Below are positions 18,301-27,165 of a stretch of 64,000 nucleotides of DNA, piece after piece. The position numbers and the translations under genes were made by a program. How positions within the stretch are numbered: position 1 is the first letter of the stretch; each line of letters starts with the position of its first letter. The stretch is from Streptomyces sp. XD-27 (GTDB lineage Bacteria; Actinomycetota; Actinomycetes; Streptomycetales; Streptomycetaceae). The notes under the pieces were generated by a model. The model made no database searches and was not told where the DNA came from. It worked only from the letters and a program-made list of their open reading frames with translations. The stretch is taken from NCBI RefSeq assembly GCF_030553055.1, contig NZ_CP130713.1, positions 2,976,001-3,040,000 of the forward strand. Direction: 5' to 3'.

Positions 18301-18649
18301 AGGACTCGAACCGGCACCCAACCCAGCAACCTATGCCCACAATCCCCTGACTTGGACCGACTTCCTTGGTCTGGCGCCAGACTGTCCCGAAGAGGCAGCA
18401 CCTGGGATCGTTTACCGGGCACTCGCGCCGGGGAAAGATCCGGCGTTGGGGTTGACTGCACGTAATCCTGATGCAGTCGAAGTAACCCCACTGTCGCACG
18501 TTGCCAAAAAGAGACAAAGCCCACGGATATCGACAACCAAGCTTCCCGAGATCACCTTCGGTAAGTACAATGAGGGAAATGGGGTCGCCACCATCAACCT
18601 AGAAAAGATTCCAGGGGAACAGAAGGCGTATCATTATAGGATATTGGGA
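18301..18649 (+). pseudogene. Second orphan rhs fragment, right half, with truncated toxin tip
   Basis: After the IS the frame resumes 'GLEPAPNPATYAHNPLTWTD', then 'FLGLAPDCPEEAAPG'. The tip starts 'IVYRALAPGKDPALGLTARN', followed by 'TPLSHVAKKRQSPRISTTK' and 'FGKYNEGNGVATINLEKIPG'. Y-R-A-L, S-P-x-I-S-T-T and G-K-Y recall Rhs tips with an ADP-ribosyltransferase-like plan. The tip is short: after 'LEKIPGEQKAYHYRILG' the same frame runs straight into the immunity gene at 18650. A deletion has therefore removed the toxin end and its stop codon. Confidence 0.7.
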
Positions 18650-18964
18650 ATGAAGCATTCGAGTCCGGAAGTACTGGAAGCCCTAGATCTAGCCTGGGAC
18701 GACGAGTCCGGCTTCCTTGGCCTCCTGAGGGCCGGAAATTTCTCACAATCGCTGGCCGAGGACTACCTGTCGCTTCTCAATTCGATTGAAATCGATGAAG
18801 GTGAAGCCTTTCATCAGGATTTCGTCAGACTGATCTGGTTCGCCCCAATCTTCATGGAATGGCAAGTCGAACGCACACGCGAAGCCGGTGCGGACGAGAG
18901 AGGGCTTACCAATGCAGTCGACCGCATTCGCGAACGGATCATGGAACTCTTGGGGACTCCATGA
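18650..18964 (+). CDS. Orphan immunity protein fused in frame to a truncated toxin
   Basis: 104 aa from the ATG at 18650 ('MKHSSPEVLEALDLAWDDES'). It includes 'LLRAGNFSQSLAEDYLSLLN', 'DFVRLIWFAPIFMEWQVER' and 'NAVDRIRERIMELLGTP'. It is an all-helical small protein of the kind found behind Rhs tips. Upstream sequence is in the same frame, so it might be made as a fusion with the toxin stump or from its own start. G+C is clearly below that of the chromosome. Confidence 0.6.
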   Translation: MKHSSPEVLEALDLAWDDESGFLGLLRAGNFSQSLAEDYLSLLNSIEIDEGEAFHQDFVRLIWFAPIFMEWQVERTREAGADERGLTNAVDRIRERIMELLGTP

Positions 18965-19089
18965 ATGGCCGTAGGGTGAATTTGAGGGTCGGCAGCATCT
19001 CGCTCTCCATTGGAGAATGGTATTAATTCGGTCCGCCTTTTGACTCGCCGCGTCGCGGGTCGGTTGGCAGAGCCTCGTGTGAAGAGATT

Positions 19090-19212
19090 GACGCCGAGGA
19101 CCGCCTCCACCAGGTGACGACCCCGGACGGCACACAGTGGCGCTACCTGTGTGACCCGTTCGGCCGCCGAGTGGCGAAACAGCGCCTCAACACGGACGAC
19201 GAGGTCACCGAA
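19090..19212 (+). pseudogene. Third orphan rhs fragment, about 41 codons
   Basis: Reads '[20 protein letters not shown]', then '[20 protein letters not shown]', matching Rhs-B around 13107-13230. Both edges are abrupt. There is no toxin tip; the right edge joins a LysR-gene fragment. Confidence 0.8.
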
Positions 19213-19223
19213 CGGAGAGGGGG

Positions 19224-19272
19224 AGCGGACCGGGCGGTGGTCCAGGCGGGACAGGACCGACGGGTCGAGGCC
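19224..19272 (-). pseudogene. 49-bp fragment of the nearby LysR gene
   Basis: Matches 28240-28288, inside the LysR regulator, with one mismatch and no gaps by eye. It lies between an rhs fragment and the IS110 element and codes for nothing. It must come from recombination or copying from the gene 9 kb away or a relative. Confidence 0.7.
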
Positions 19273-19313
19273 GTAGATCGCCCGTACCCTTCAAGCAGGC
19301 TCGATCGGGCATG

Positions 19314-19344
19314 AGCGGCGGCCCCGGATACCGGGGCCGCCGCT
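19314..19344. terminator. Strong stem-loop
   Basis: Perfect 14-bp stem AGCGGCGGCCCCGG / CCGGGGCCGCCGCT with an ATA loop, directly left of the IS110 leader. It could shield the element from incoming transcription or be the relic terminator of a lost gene. Confidence 0.7.
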
Positions 19345-19358
19345 CGCCCTCGCTGCTA

Positions 19359-19530
19359 ATTAAGAGCTGCGATCAGGATCGCTACAGTACGGGCGTGCAG
19401 GTGGGCACCCGGTCGGGCTGTAAACTCCGCGTCCAGCCAGGAAGGCCGGATGCGACTCCTGTAGGCCTGCCCATCAAGGGGCTCCAACTGACTTCGTCGG
19501 CCGGCCTTCCGGGGCGCCCCATGACTGCTC
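19359..19530 (+). ncRNA. Putative IS110 bridge-RNA unit A
   Basis: First of two about 171-bp units sharing a scaffold with unit B. A perfect 10-bp stem GGAAGGCCGG (19440-19449) / CCGGCCTTCC (19501-19510) encloses a conserved CCTGCCCATCAAGGGGC hairpin. The 19383-19430 part differs from unit B, as guide loops would. IS110 elements encode a bridge RNA in this position (established); this RNA is inferred. Confidence 0.4.
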
Positions 19531-19700
19531 ATTAAGAGTGGCGACTCGATCGCTTGTACGGACTTGCCGGTGGGTGTCCCTGCTGTCTGATGATCGTTAT
19601 ATCTACAGCCTGGAAGGCTGGATGCGACTTTAGATCGCCTGCCCGTCAAGGGGCTCCCGGAGACTGCGTCGGCCGGCCTTCAGGTCACCCTCGCTAACTG
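19531..19700 (+). ncRNA. Putative IS110 bridge-RNA unit B
   Basis: Second unit. The outer stem is kept by a G-U pair: GAAGGCTGG (19613-19621) with CCGGCCTTC (19673-19681). The inner GCCCGTCAAGGGGC hairpin is conserved. The start 'ATTAAGAG..GCGA..CGATCGCT' is shared with the partial third copy at 19701, which leads into the transposase gene. Unit B is the one nearer the gene. Confidence 0.45.
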
Positions 19701-19786
19701 ATTAAGAGCTGCGATTCGATCGCTCGTACGGACTTGCTCTGGGGTGGCCTGGCGCTCCCCGTCCGTGATCGACCTGGAGAGACGAG

Positions 19787-21022
19787 ATGACGCAGCGGCC
19801 ACCACAGGTGTGGGCCGGGATCGATGTAGGAAAGGGACACCACTGGATCACGGTGGTCGACAGCGACGGCGACCCTCTGTGGAACCGCAAGGTAATCAAT
19901 TCCGAGTCCGACATCCTGGCCGCATTCGGTGAGGCCATGGGCATGTCGGACCACGTGACCTGGGCTCTCGATCTCATTGACGGTCCGGCATCTCTGCTCT
20001 TGGGCGTCCTGGCTAACCATGGTCAGAACCCGCGGTACGTCACCGGCTCGAAGTTCGCGGCCTTCAAGAAAAGCTTCAGTGGCCAGGGCAAGACCGACCT
20101 GAAGGACTCCTACATCATTGCCGAGTTCGCCCGCTGCCTCCGACGGCAGACAGTCCCTGTGCCGGCGCCCCCCAGGCTCACCAAGGAACTCACGCTCATC
20201 CTGGCCCACCGCAACGGCCTCTCAACCGAACGCACCAGGACCATCAACCGCATGAGAGCCCTGCTCACCAGCATCTTCCCGGGGCTGGAACGGTCCTTTG
20301 ACTTCGCCCAGTCCGCAGGGCCGCTGGTCCTGCTGTCCGGATACCAGACGCCGGCGGCCATCCGGCGCATGGGCGAGAGCAGGTTGACTGCCTGGCTCGC
20401 CAAGCGTGGCGTAAGGAAGGCAGCAGCCATCGCAGAGAAGGCCGTAACAGCCGCCAAGGCCCAGGAGTCAGCGGCCAGTGAAGAAGACCTGGCGGCCGAG
20501 CTGGTGGCCGAACTCGCCCAAAAAATCACGGAGATGAACAGCCGACTGAAGGAGCTGGAGAAGAAGGTCAAGGAACTTCTCTCCCAGCACCCCCAGGCGC
20601 CCATTGTCCTTTCCATGCCCGGCTTCGGCGGAGTTCTCGCGGCCGAACTTCTCGCGGCGATCGGCGACATCTCACGGTTCCCGACCGCTGGGCGGCTCGC
20701 TGTCGCGTCAGGGATGGCCCCTGTCTCTCGTGACTCCGGATCGAACACGGGAAACCGTCTGCGCCCGACCCAGTACAGTCGCCCCCTCCAGCGGGCATTC
20801 TTCCTGTCGAGTCAGATCGCGTGCGGAACCGTGGGGACGTGGGAGAACGAGATGTACCTACGCAAGTACAAGGGCTACACACACGACAAAGGCCGCCACA
20901 AGAAGGCCGTGATCGCGGTCGCCCGCCAGCGAGTCTCCATCCTGTGGGCCATGCTCCGCGACGGCCGGCTCTACGAGAGGGAGTACAACCCCGCGAAAGG
21001 GCAGCCGAAGAGGTCCAGGTAG
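19787..21022 (+). CDS. IS110-family DEDD transposase/recombinase
   Basis: 411 aa from an ATG with GGAGAG upstream. The N-terminal RuvC-like domain has 'WAGIDVGKGHHWITVV' (first Asp near residue 13) and 'KTDLKDSYIIAEFAR' (near residue 105). A coiled coil 'EMNSRLKELEKKVKELL' lies near residue 255. The C-terminal Tnp_2 domain has 'VLSMPGFGGVLAAELLAAIG' and the serine region 'ASGMAPVSRDSGSNTGNR'. Full length with all recognisable motifs, so likely functional. It would insert with its bridge RNA as guide. Confidence 0.93.
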   Translation: MTQRPPQVWAGIDVGKGHHWITVVDSDGDPLWNRKVINSESDILAAFGEAMGMSDHVTWALDLIDGPASLLLGVLANHGQNPRYVTGSKFAAFKKSFSGQGKTDLKDSYIIAEFARCLRRQTVPVPAPPRLTKELTLILAHRNGLSTERTRTINRMRALLTSIFPGLERSFDFAQSAGPLVLLSGYQTPAAIRRMGESRLTAWLAKRGVRKAAAIAEKAVTAAKAQESAASEEDLAAELVAELAQKITEMNSRLKELEKKVKELLSQHPQAPIVLSMPGFGGVLAAELLAAIGDISRFPTAGRLAVASGMAPVSRDSGSNTGNRLRPTQYSRPLQRAFFLSSQIACGTVGTWENEMYLRKYKGYTHDKGRHKKAVIAVARQRVSILWAMLRDGRLYEREYNPAKGQPKRSR

Positions 21023-21114
21023 CTTGACTAAACCCATTAAGAGTCTGCGGTGCCCCTTCGCCAGTCTCCGCGGCCAGGGTCCAGTCAGCGGCCCTTGAGT
21101 AGTCCACCTGCGGC

Positions 21115-21575
21115 TCCTCTCCGACACTTGGGACCCGCTGGGCCACCTCACGGAGCAGTGGCTGGGCGGCACACCGGACACCCTCATCACCCACTACACG
21201 TACACCCACCGCGAAGACGGTCGCCTGACCGGCCTGGCCGACCACCAGACCGGCCCCCGCACCTTCGACCTGGACAATGCGGGCAGGGTCACGGCGGTTC
21301 GTGCGCGGGGCTGGAACGAGACCTACGCCTACGACGAAGCGGGCAACCAGACCCAGGCGACCCGGCCCACCGGCCATCCGCCCCAAGGCGCGGCGGGCGA
21401 TCGCGCCTACACGGGCACCCGGTGGCGCTACCTGTACGACCCGTTCGGCCGGCGCCACCACACAGGGCGAGATCGACGCCCGCTTCTTCCCGATCGTCAC
21501 TGACCTGCTGGGCCCCCGACCGAACTGGTCGAAGAGGCAGGCGACATCACCCGGCACACCCGCAACACGAGCGCA
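21115..21575 (+). pseudogene. Fourth orphan rhs fragment, rearranged
   Basis: Starts at 'DTWDPLGHLTEQWLGG' and follows the Rhs repeat region to 'GDRAYTGTR'. It then jumps by deletion to 'WRYLYDPFGRR', and by a further deletion and frame change to 'GEIDARFFPIVTDLLGP'. No toxin tip follows. Several independent lesions show older decay than in the other fragments. Confidence 0.8.
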
Positions 21576-21905
21576 GATCGGCACGCAGCCACGCATGGCA
21601 AGACCCGCGCCGGTCAGCCGAACGAGCGGCAGCTTGGGCGCCGATGGCTGGGACTCGTCTACCGGACGCATCGTGATCTCCCCGCCGCCGGCGCTGCCCG
21701 GCGTTGTCCAGGGAGTGCCGGACGTCGGTCCGCCAGCCCGCTGAGCTGGGTCAACGGTGCAGGCGGCGGTATCCGGCAGCGCCCCTGGGATGACGCTTGC
21801 CGTATCGTCTGGACGATCTCGACGGGGTGGCGGGAACCGGACGGTCGGCTCGTGCGTCCATGATCGCTGATCCGTTGTTTTTCGCCGATTCACGGGGGAG
21901 TGGGG
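21576..21905 (+). other. Intergenic region upstream of Rhs-C
   Basis: 330 bp with no credible gene. It holds rhs-box 3 at 21804-21817 and the GGGGAG ribosome site just before 21906. The part left of the box is worn rhs-derived sequence. Confidence 0.6.
21804..21817 (+). promoter_or_regulatory. rhs-box 3: perfect palindrome upstream of Rhs-C
   Basis: ATCGTC-TG-GACGAT, a perfect 6+2+6 inverted repeat and the best of the three copies. The bases before it (GGGATGACGCTTGCCGT) match those before rhs-box 1. It lies 88 bp from the Rhs-C start, against 27 and 29 bp for the others, so the leader here is longer. Confidence 0.5.
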
Positions 21906-24900
21906 ATGGGCGTCGTTCTGCCCGATGAATTGAGCATGGTGCTCAACTTGATCGGCGTGAGCTGGCCGAACGTCGATGAGCAGGACTACCGCGACATGGC
22001 CACCTCACTCCGCGATTTCGCCACCGAGATCGACACCGGTCGTGGTGACACGCAGACGGCGCTGAACCGGCTCATCTCGACCAACCGTGGTGAGACGGCC
22101 GACGCCATCAACACCCATGTGAGCAAGCTCAACGGGAAGCATCTGCACAACCTGGCGGAAGGCTCGCGGCTGTTGGCCGGCGGGCTGGACTCGGCCGCGA
22201 CGCTTGTGGCGTGGGCCAAGGACGCGGCGATCATTCAGTTGGGGATTCTCGCCGCTGAGATCGCCACCGCCCAGGCGACGGCGATCTTCACCCTCGGGCT
22301 CTCCGAACTCGCGGCCCTGGGCGGGGTGGCCGTCACCCGCACCGTCGTGAAACGGCTGCTGAAGGAGGCCGCCGAGTACGCCGTCCAGGAGATCATGGCC
22401 GTCGTGACCGGCCCGGTCTTCTTGGCCCTGGAGAACATGGCGACCGACCTGATCGTCCAGGTGGTCGAAGACGAGTTGGGGATCCGGGACGGCGTCGACC
22501 TCGACCAGACCGCCAAGGCCGGCAAGGACGGACTGCAACTGGCCAGCGTCGACGGAGGCGGGGGCCTGGTGCTGGCCAGCGTCGGCCCGGGCGGGGCCCC
22601 GGTGATCTCGCCTTTGACGAGCACGAGCACAACACGTTCGCTTCACGGGTCCACGACCACTCCACGCACCTGCACGAGAAGGGCGGCCACCACCTCTCCC
22701 TCAGCCGCAACCACTTCGGCCGCACCAAGGGCAGGGGTGACCTGGCGCAGACCATCGAGACGGCCGTCGAGAAGGCGATGAAGTCGCTCGGCGGCGCCCA
22801 CGGCAAGCTGAAGACGCACCTGACCGACGTCGGCGACGGTCTGGTCAAGGCCGGCGGCGGCCACAAGCGGCACAACGAGAAAGTCCGCGACGACTTCAAA
22901 GGCGTCAAGAAGCCGGACGTGGGTGATGCCCCTGCCGGGGGTAAGGGCGGGGGCGGGGGTAAGCCGTCCAACAGTGGTGGTTCGAAGGGCGGGAAGCAGC
23001 ACGTCAAGCCGGACTCGCTGCGGGATGCGAAGTCCGACCCGCGCCGCAACGGGATCTCTCTGAACAAAAAGACGTGCAAGAACGACCCGGTGGACGTCGC
23101 CACCGGCGAGATGACTCTGCAGCAGACCGACCTGACCCTCCCCGGGGCGCTCCCGCTCGTCCTGCGGCGCACCCACCTGTCCGAGTACCGCTTTGGGCAG
23201 TGGTTCGGTCGCAGCTGGGCCTCCACCCTGGACGAGCGCCTCGAACTCGACCCCATGGGCGTGGGCGCGGTCTGGGCACGCGAAGACGGATCACTCCTGA
23301 CCTACCCGCACCTGCCACGACCCGGCGGCGAAACAGTCCTCCCCTGGAAGGCCCCCGCCTCCCCCTCGTCCACGGCGGTCACGACGGTCCGGAGACCACC
23401 TACCAGATCACCGACCCGGACACCGGGGTCACCCGCTCCTTCACCGGGAGTCCCTACCGCGAGTCGGCCGCGTACTGGCTGACCGAGCTCCACGACCGCA
23501 ACAACAACCGCGTCGAGTTCGCTCGCCGAGGCGACGGCTCCCCACCGCCGTCGTCCACGACGGCGGCTACACCGTCCGGCTCACCACCGAAGACGGCCGC
23601 GTACACAAGCTGGCCCTGTGCACTCCCGATGGCACGGTCACCGCCATGGCCTACGGCTACGACGCGGACGGCAACCTCGACGCGGTCACCAACTCCTCCG
23701 GCCTCCCGATGCGTTTCACGTACGACGCCGACGGCCGCATCATCTCCTGGACCGACCGCAACGAGTCCACCTTCCGCTACGTCTACGACACCAACGGCCG
23801 AGTCGTACGCACCGTCGGCCCCGACGGCTACCTCTCCTCCACCTTCACCTACGACACCCACCCCGAGACCGGCGACCGGGTCACCCGCTACACCGACTCC
23901 ACCGGCACCACCGTCCTCCACCTCAACGAACACCTCCAGGTCACCGCCGAAACCGACCCCCTCGGCAACACCACGACCCAGGAATGGGACCCCTACGACC
24001 GCCTGGTCTCCCGCACCGACCCGCTCGGCCACCTGGCGCGGTACGAGTACGACCAGGCCGGAAACCTCACGGCGGTCACAAGCCCCGACGGCAGCCACTC
24101 CACCGCCGAGTACAACAACCTCGGCCTCCCCGTGACCCTGACCGGTCCCGACGGCGCCACCTGGCACCAGACATACGACGACGTGGGTCGCCGCACCTCC
24201 GTCACGGACCCGACGGGCAACACCACCCACTACACCTACGACGAGAACGGCCACCTGACAGCCGTCACCGACGCACTGGGCGCCACCACCCGCATCCGCT
24301 GCGACACGGCGGGCCTGCCCGTCGAGATCACCGACCCACTGGGCGGAACGACGACCTATCACCGCGACGCGTTCGGCCGCCCCGTCGCGATCACCGATCC
24401 GATGGGCGCGACGACGCGGCTGACCTGGTCGGTGGAGGCCAAGCTGACCAGCCGCACGGCGCCGGACGGCTCACAGGAGCAGTGGACGTACGACGGCGAG
24501 GGCAACTGCATCGCCCACACGGACGCGGTCGGCGGCGTCACGACCTTCGAATACACCCACTTCGACCTGATGACGGCCCGCACCGATCCGGACGGCGTGC
24601 GCTACGAGTTCGCCCACGACGCATCGCTACGCCTGACGGAGGTGGCCAACCCTCAGGGCCTGAGGTGGCGTTACACCTACGACGCCGCCGGCCAGCTCGT
24701 GTCCGAGACGGACTTCGACGACCGTCACGTGACCTACGCCTACGACGCGGCGGGGCGTCTCGTGGCCCGCACCAACCCGCTCCGCCAGACGGTGACGTAC
24801 GAACGCGACGCCGCGGGGCGCACGGTCAGCAAGGACGCCGAGGGCAGCGTCACCACCTTCGTGTACGACGCCGCGGGACGCCTGCTGTCGGCCGCGAGCC

Positions 24901-26591
24901 CGGACGCCGAGGTGGTCTACCAGCGAGACCGTCTCGGCCGCATCACGTCCGAATCGGTGGCAGGCCGCGAGCTCCGGCACACGTACGACGCACTGGGCCG
25001 CCGTACACAGCGCGTGACCCCCACAGGCGCGGTCAGCACCTACGCCTACGACGCGGCGGGCAACCGCAAGACACTGACGTCGTCGGGCCACACAGTCACA
25101 TCCGCCTACGACGCGGCGGGCCGCGAAACGATCCGGGGCATCGGCGACGCCCTCTCCCTGACCAACACCTGGGACCCGTTGGGCCGTCTCACGGCGCAGA
25201 CGCTGACGGGCGCGGACGACGCGAGCGTCCAACACCGGTCCTACACCTACCGCGAGGACGGCCACCTCACCGGCCTTGCCGACCAGCTGAGCGGACCACG
25301 TACCTTCGGCCTGGACACGGCGGGCCGCGTCACGGCGGTCCACGCGGCGGGCTGGAGTGAGACATACGCCTATGACGAGGCGGGAAACCAGACCCAGGCC
25401 GCCTGGCCCGCCGCCCACCCGTCCCAGGACGCGACGGGCGCCCGCGTCTACACGGCCACCCGCCTCACCCGCGCAGGCGCATACCGCTACGAACACGACG
25501 CCGCGGGCCGCCTCGTGCTCCGCCAGAAGACCCGCCTGTCGAAGAAGCCGGACACCTGGCACTACGCATGGGACGCCGAGGACCGCCTCCGTCAGGTCAC
25601 CACCCCGGACGGCAGCCGGTGGCGCTACCTGTACGACCCCTTCGGCCGCCGCGTCGCCAAGCAGCGCCTGGACGCGGACGACAGGGTCGTCGAGGAGGTC
25701 ACCTTCACCTGGGACGGCCCCACCCTGGTGGAGGAGACCACCACCTCCCCCGGCCTCCCGAACCCGGTCACGCTGACGTGGGACCACGCGGGCGTCCGCC
25801 CCGTGGCGCAAACGGAACGCATCACCGACGCCACGACGCGGCAGGAGGTCGACGCCCGCTTCTTCGCGATCGTCACCGACCTGGTCGGTGCGCCGACGGA
25901 GCTCGTGGACGAGACGGGCGGCATCGCCTGGCGCACCCGCAGCACGCTGTGGGGCACGACGACGTGGGCGGCAGGCAGCACGGCCTACACACCACTGCGC
26001 TTCCCGGGCCAGTACTTCGATCCGGAAACGGGTCTGCACTACAACGTCCAGCGCTACTACGACCCGGAGACGGCCCGCTACCTGTCGGCGGACCCGCTGG
26101 GGCTCGCGCCTGCTCGCAACCCGGCGACGTACGTCTCCAACCCCCACATCTGGTACGACTCACTCGGCCTCGCTCCCGAGTGCGAAACCGTGACGGTGTA
26201 CCGGAAGCAGGACACGGCGTACCCGCAGACCATGCGACTTCACGTCGATGGAGACGGGAACGTCACCCTGACCGGAAGCGGATCCCTCTATGTCAATATG
26301 ACGGGAGACATCTCTCATTCGCTCACCTTCAAGGGCGATCAACTGATCGCCTTCGAGGTTCCCAAGTCATTCGTGGACGAGATTGCCGCCGACTCCCTTC
26401 CCCAGCGCAAGCCGCCCGGCTGGGAAGGGAGTGAACGAGACTGGAACAGAGCGCGTAAGATCGCACCCGACCAGTCCGACGGCCCAGGCCTGTTCGGCCT
26501 CCCGGACAACAAGAAGTTCGGAACGAACTACCACCAGATGCTCATGGACGCGATCATTCCCGGATCGGGCCGCATCGTCGATGACTTCTAG
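21906..26591 (+). pseudogene. Rhs-C: WXG100-Rhs polymorphic toxin with three frameshifts and an unrecognised tip
   Basis: Starts ATG at 21906 (a GTG at 21900 is in frame) with GGGGAG upstream. Colinear with Rhs-A for two thirds of its length. Three single-base losses break it: in the G4C4 run 22593-22600, the C run 23341-23344 ('VLP|LEGPRLPLVHG') and the C run 23540-23543 ('GDGSP|TAVVHDGGY'). Restored length about 1,562 aa: WXG100-like front ('GVSWPNVDEQDYRDMATSLR'), DUF6531-like segment, YD repeats, core, motif 'NPHIWYDSLGLAP'. The tip (about 139 aa) has 'VTVYRKQDTAYPQTMRLHVD', 'GSLYVNMTGDISHSLTFKGD', 'IAFEVPKSFVDEIAADSLPQ' and ends 'IIPGSGRIVDDF'. I know similar Rhs tips but no activity for them. 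Its front is more similar to Rhs-A, its middle to Rhs-B. Confidence 0.85.
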
Positions 26592-26607
26592 CCAAGGCCG
26601 AGAACCC

Positions 26608-27165
26608 ATGGAACGCTCTCACCTGGACGCGGAGCTCTCGCGTCTCAAGCACCGCCCTTCAGGGCAGCCCGTCCCGCTGCTGGGCGTGTTCACCGTTGTT
26701 CCCGCCGCGAACGGTTTCACCTATGCCGCACGTATCAGGGAACTACTCCTCGCGGCAGTAAGCATTGCCCGGTCTGCCGACTTCGACCAGGACGACGTTT
26801 CACCGGACAGCCTTCCCGCCTGGTTCCTCTCGCACAGCACAGGGGAAACGAGCGCGGAAAACGACGATCGGGCCGGCAGTGAGGGCAAAGCCAGCTACGA
26901 GCGGAATCGCGGAGAAAGGCCCTGGACCGCCGAGGAGTGGCTTTACTGCTTCGATCCCGACCTGCGGTCCTGGTCCTGGTGGGATGTGACAGCCGACAAA
27001 GACGGCCATGTCCGCGTCTGGGTGGACACCAAGGGTGAGGGGCACATTCCCTGCGAAGAGCTCTGGTGGGCCGTTTATGTGGCCGGCGCTTCCGAAGTGC
27101 GGACCTTCACGCTGGAGTACGCATCGGCATGGCAGGAACAGCAGAGCCTGTCCGAAGAGAGCTGA
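26608..27165 (+). CDS. Candidate immunity protein for Rhs-C
   Basis: 185 aa from the ATG at 26608, 16 bp after the Rhs-C stop. It has 'PLLGVFTVVPAANGFTYAAR', an acidic middle, then 'WLYCFDPDLRSWSWWDVTAD' and 'ELWWAVYVAGASEVRTFTLE'. Tryptophan-rich, no membrane segment, family not recognised. Position behind the tip indicates immunity. The following DUF4291 gene overlaps it (TGATG), so both are translated together. Confidence 0.6.
   Translation: MERSHLDAELSRLKHRPSGQPVPLLGVFTVVPAANGFTYAARIRELLLAAVSIARSADFDQDDVSPDSLPAWFLSHSTGETSAENDDRAGSEGKASYERNRGERPWTAEEWLYCFDPDLRSWSWWDVTADKDGHVRVWVDTKGEGHIPCEELWWAVYVAGASEVRTFTLEYASAWQEQQSLSEES

Larger units (their letters stand above)
19345..21043 (+). mobile_element. 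IS110-family element with unusually long duplicated leader
   Basis: One DEDD-type transposase gene preceded by about 430 bp of non-coding, tandemly repeated sequence and followed by a short right end. The octamer ATTAAGAG occurs at 19359, 19531, 19701 and, 13 bp after the transposase stop, at 21036. The ends are not certain because this family has no reliable inverted repeats or target duplications. The stated limits are the outermost repeated motifs. It sits between rhs debris. Confidence 0.8.

Noticed and set aside
19359..19708. CRISPR-like spacing of ATTAAGAG motifs
   Set aside because: Only three copies, about 170 bp apart, with structured sequence between and an IS110 transposase behind.
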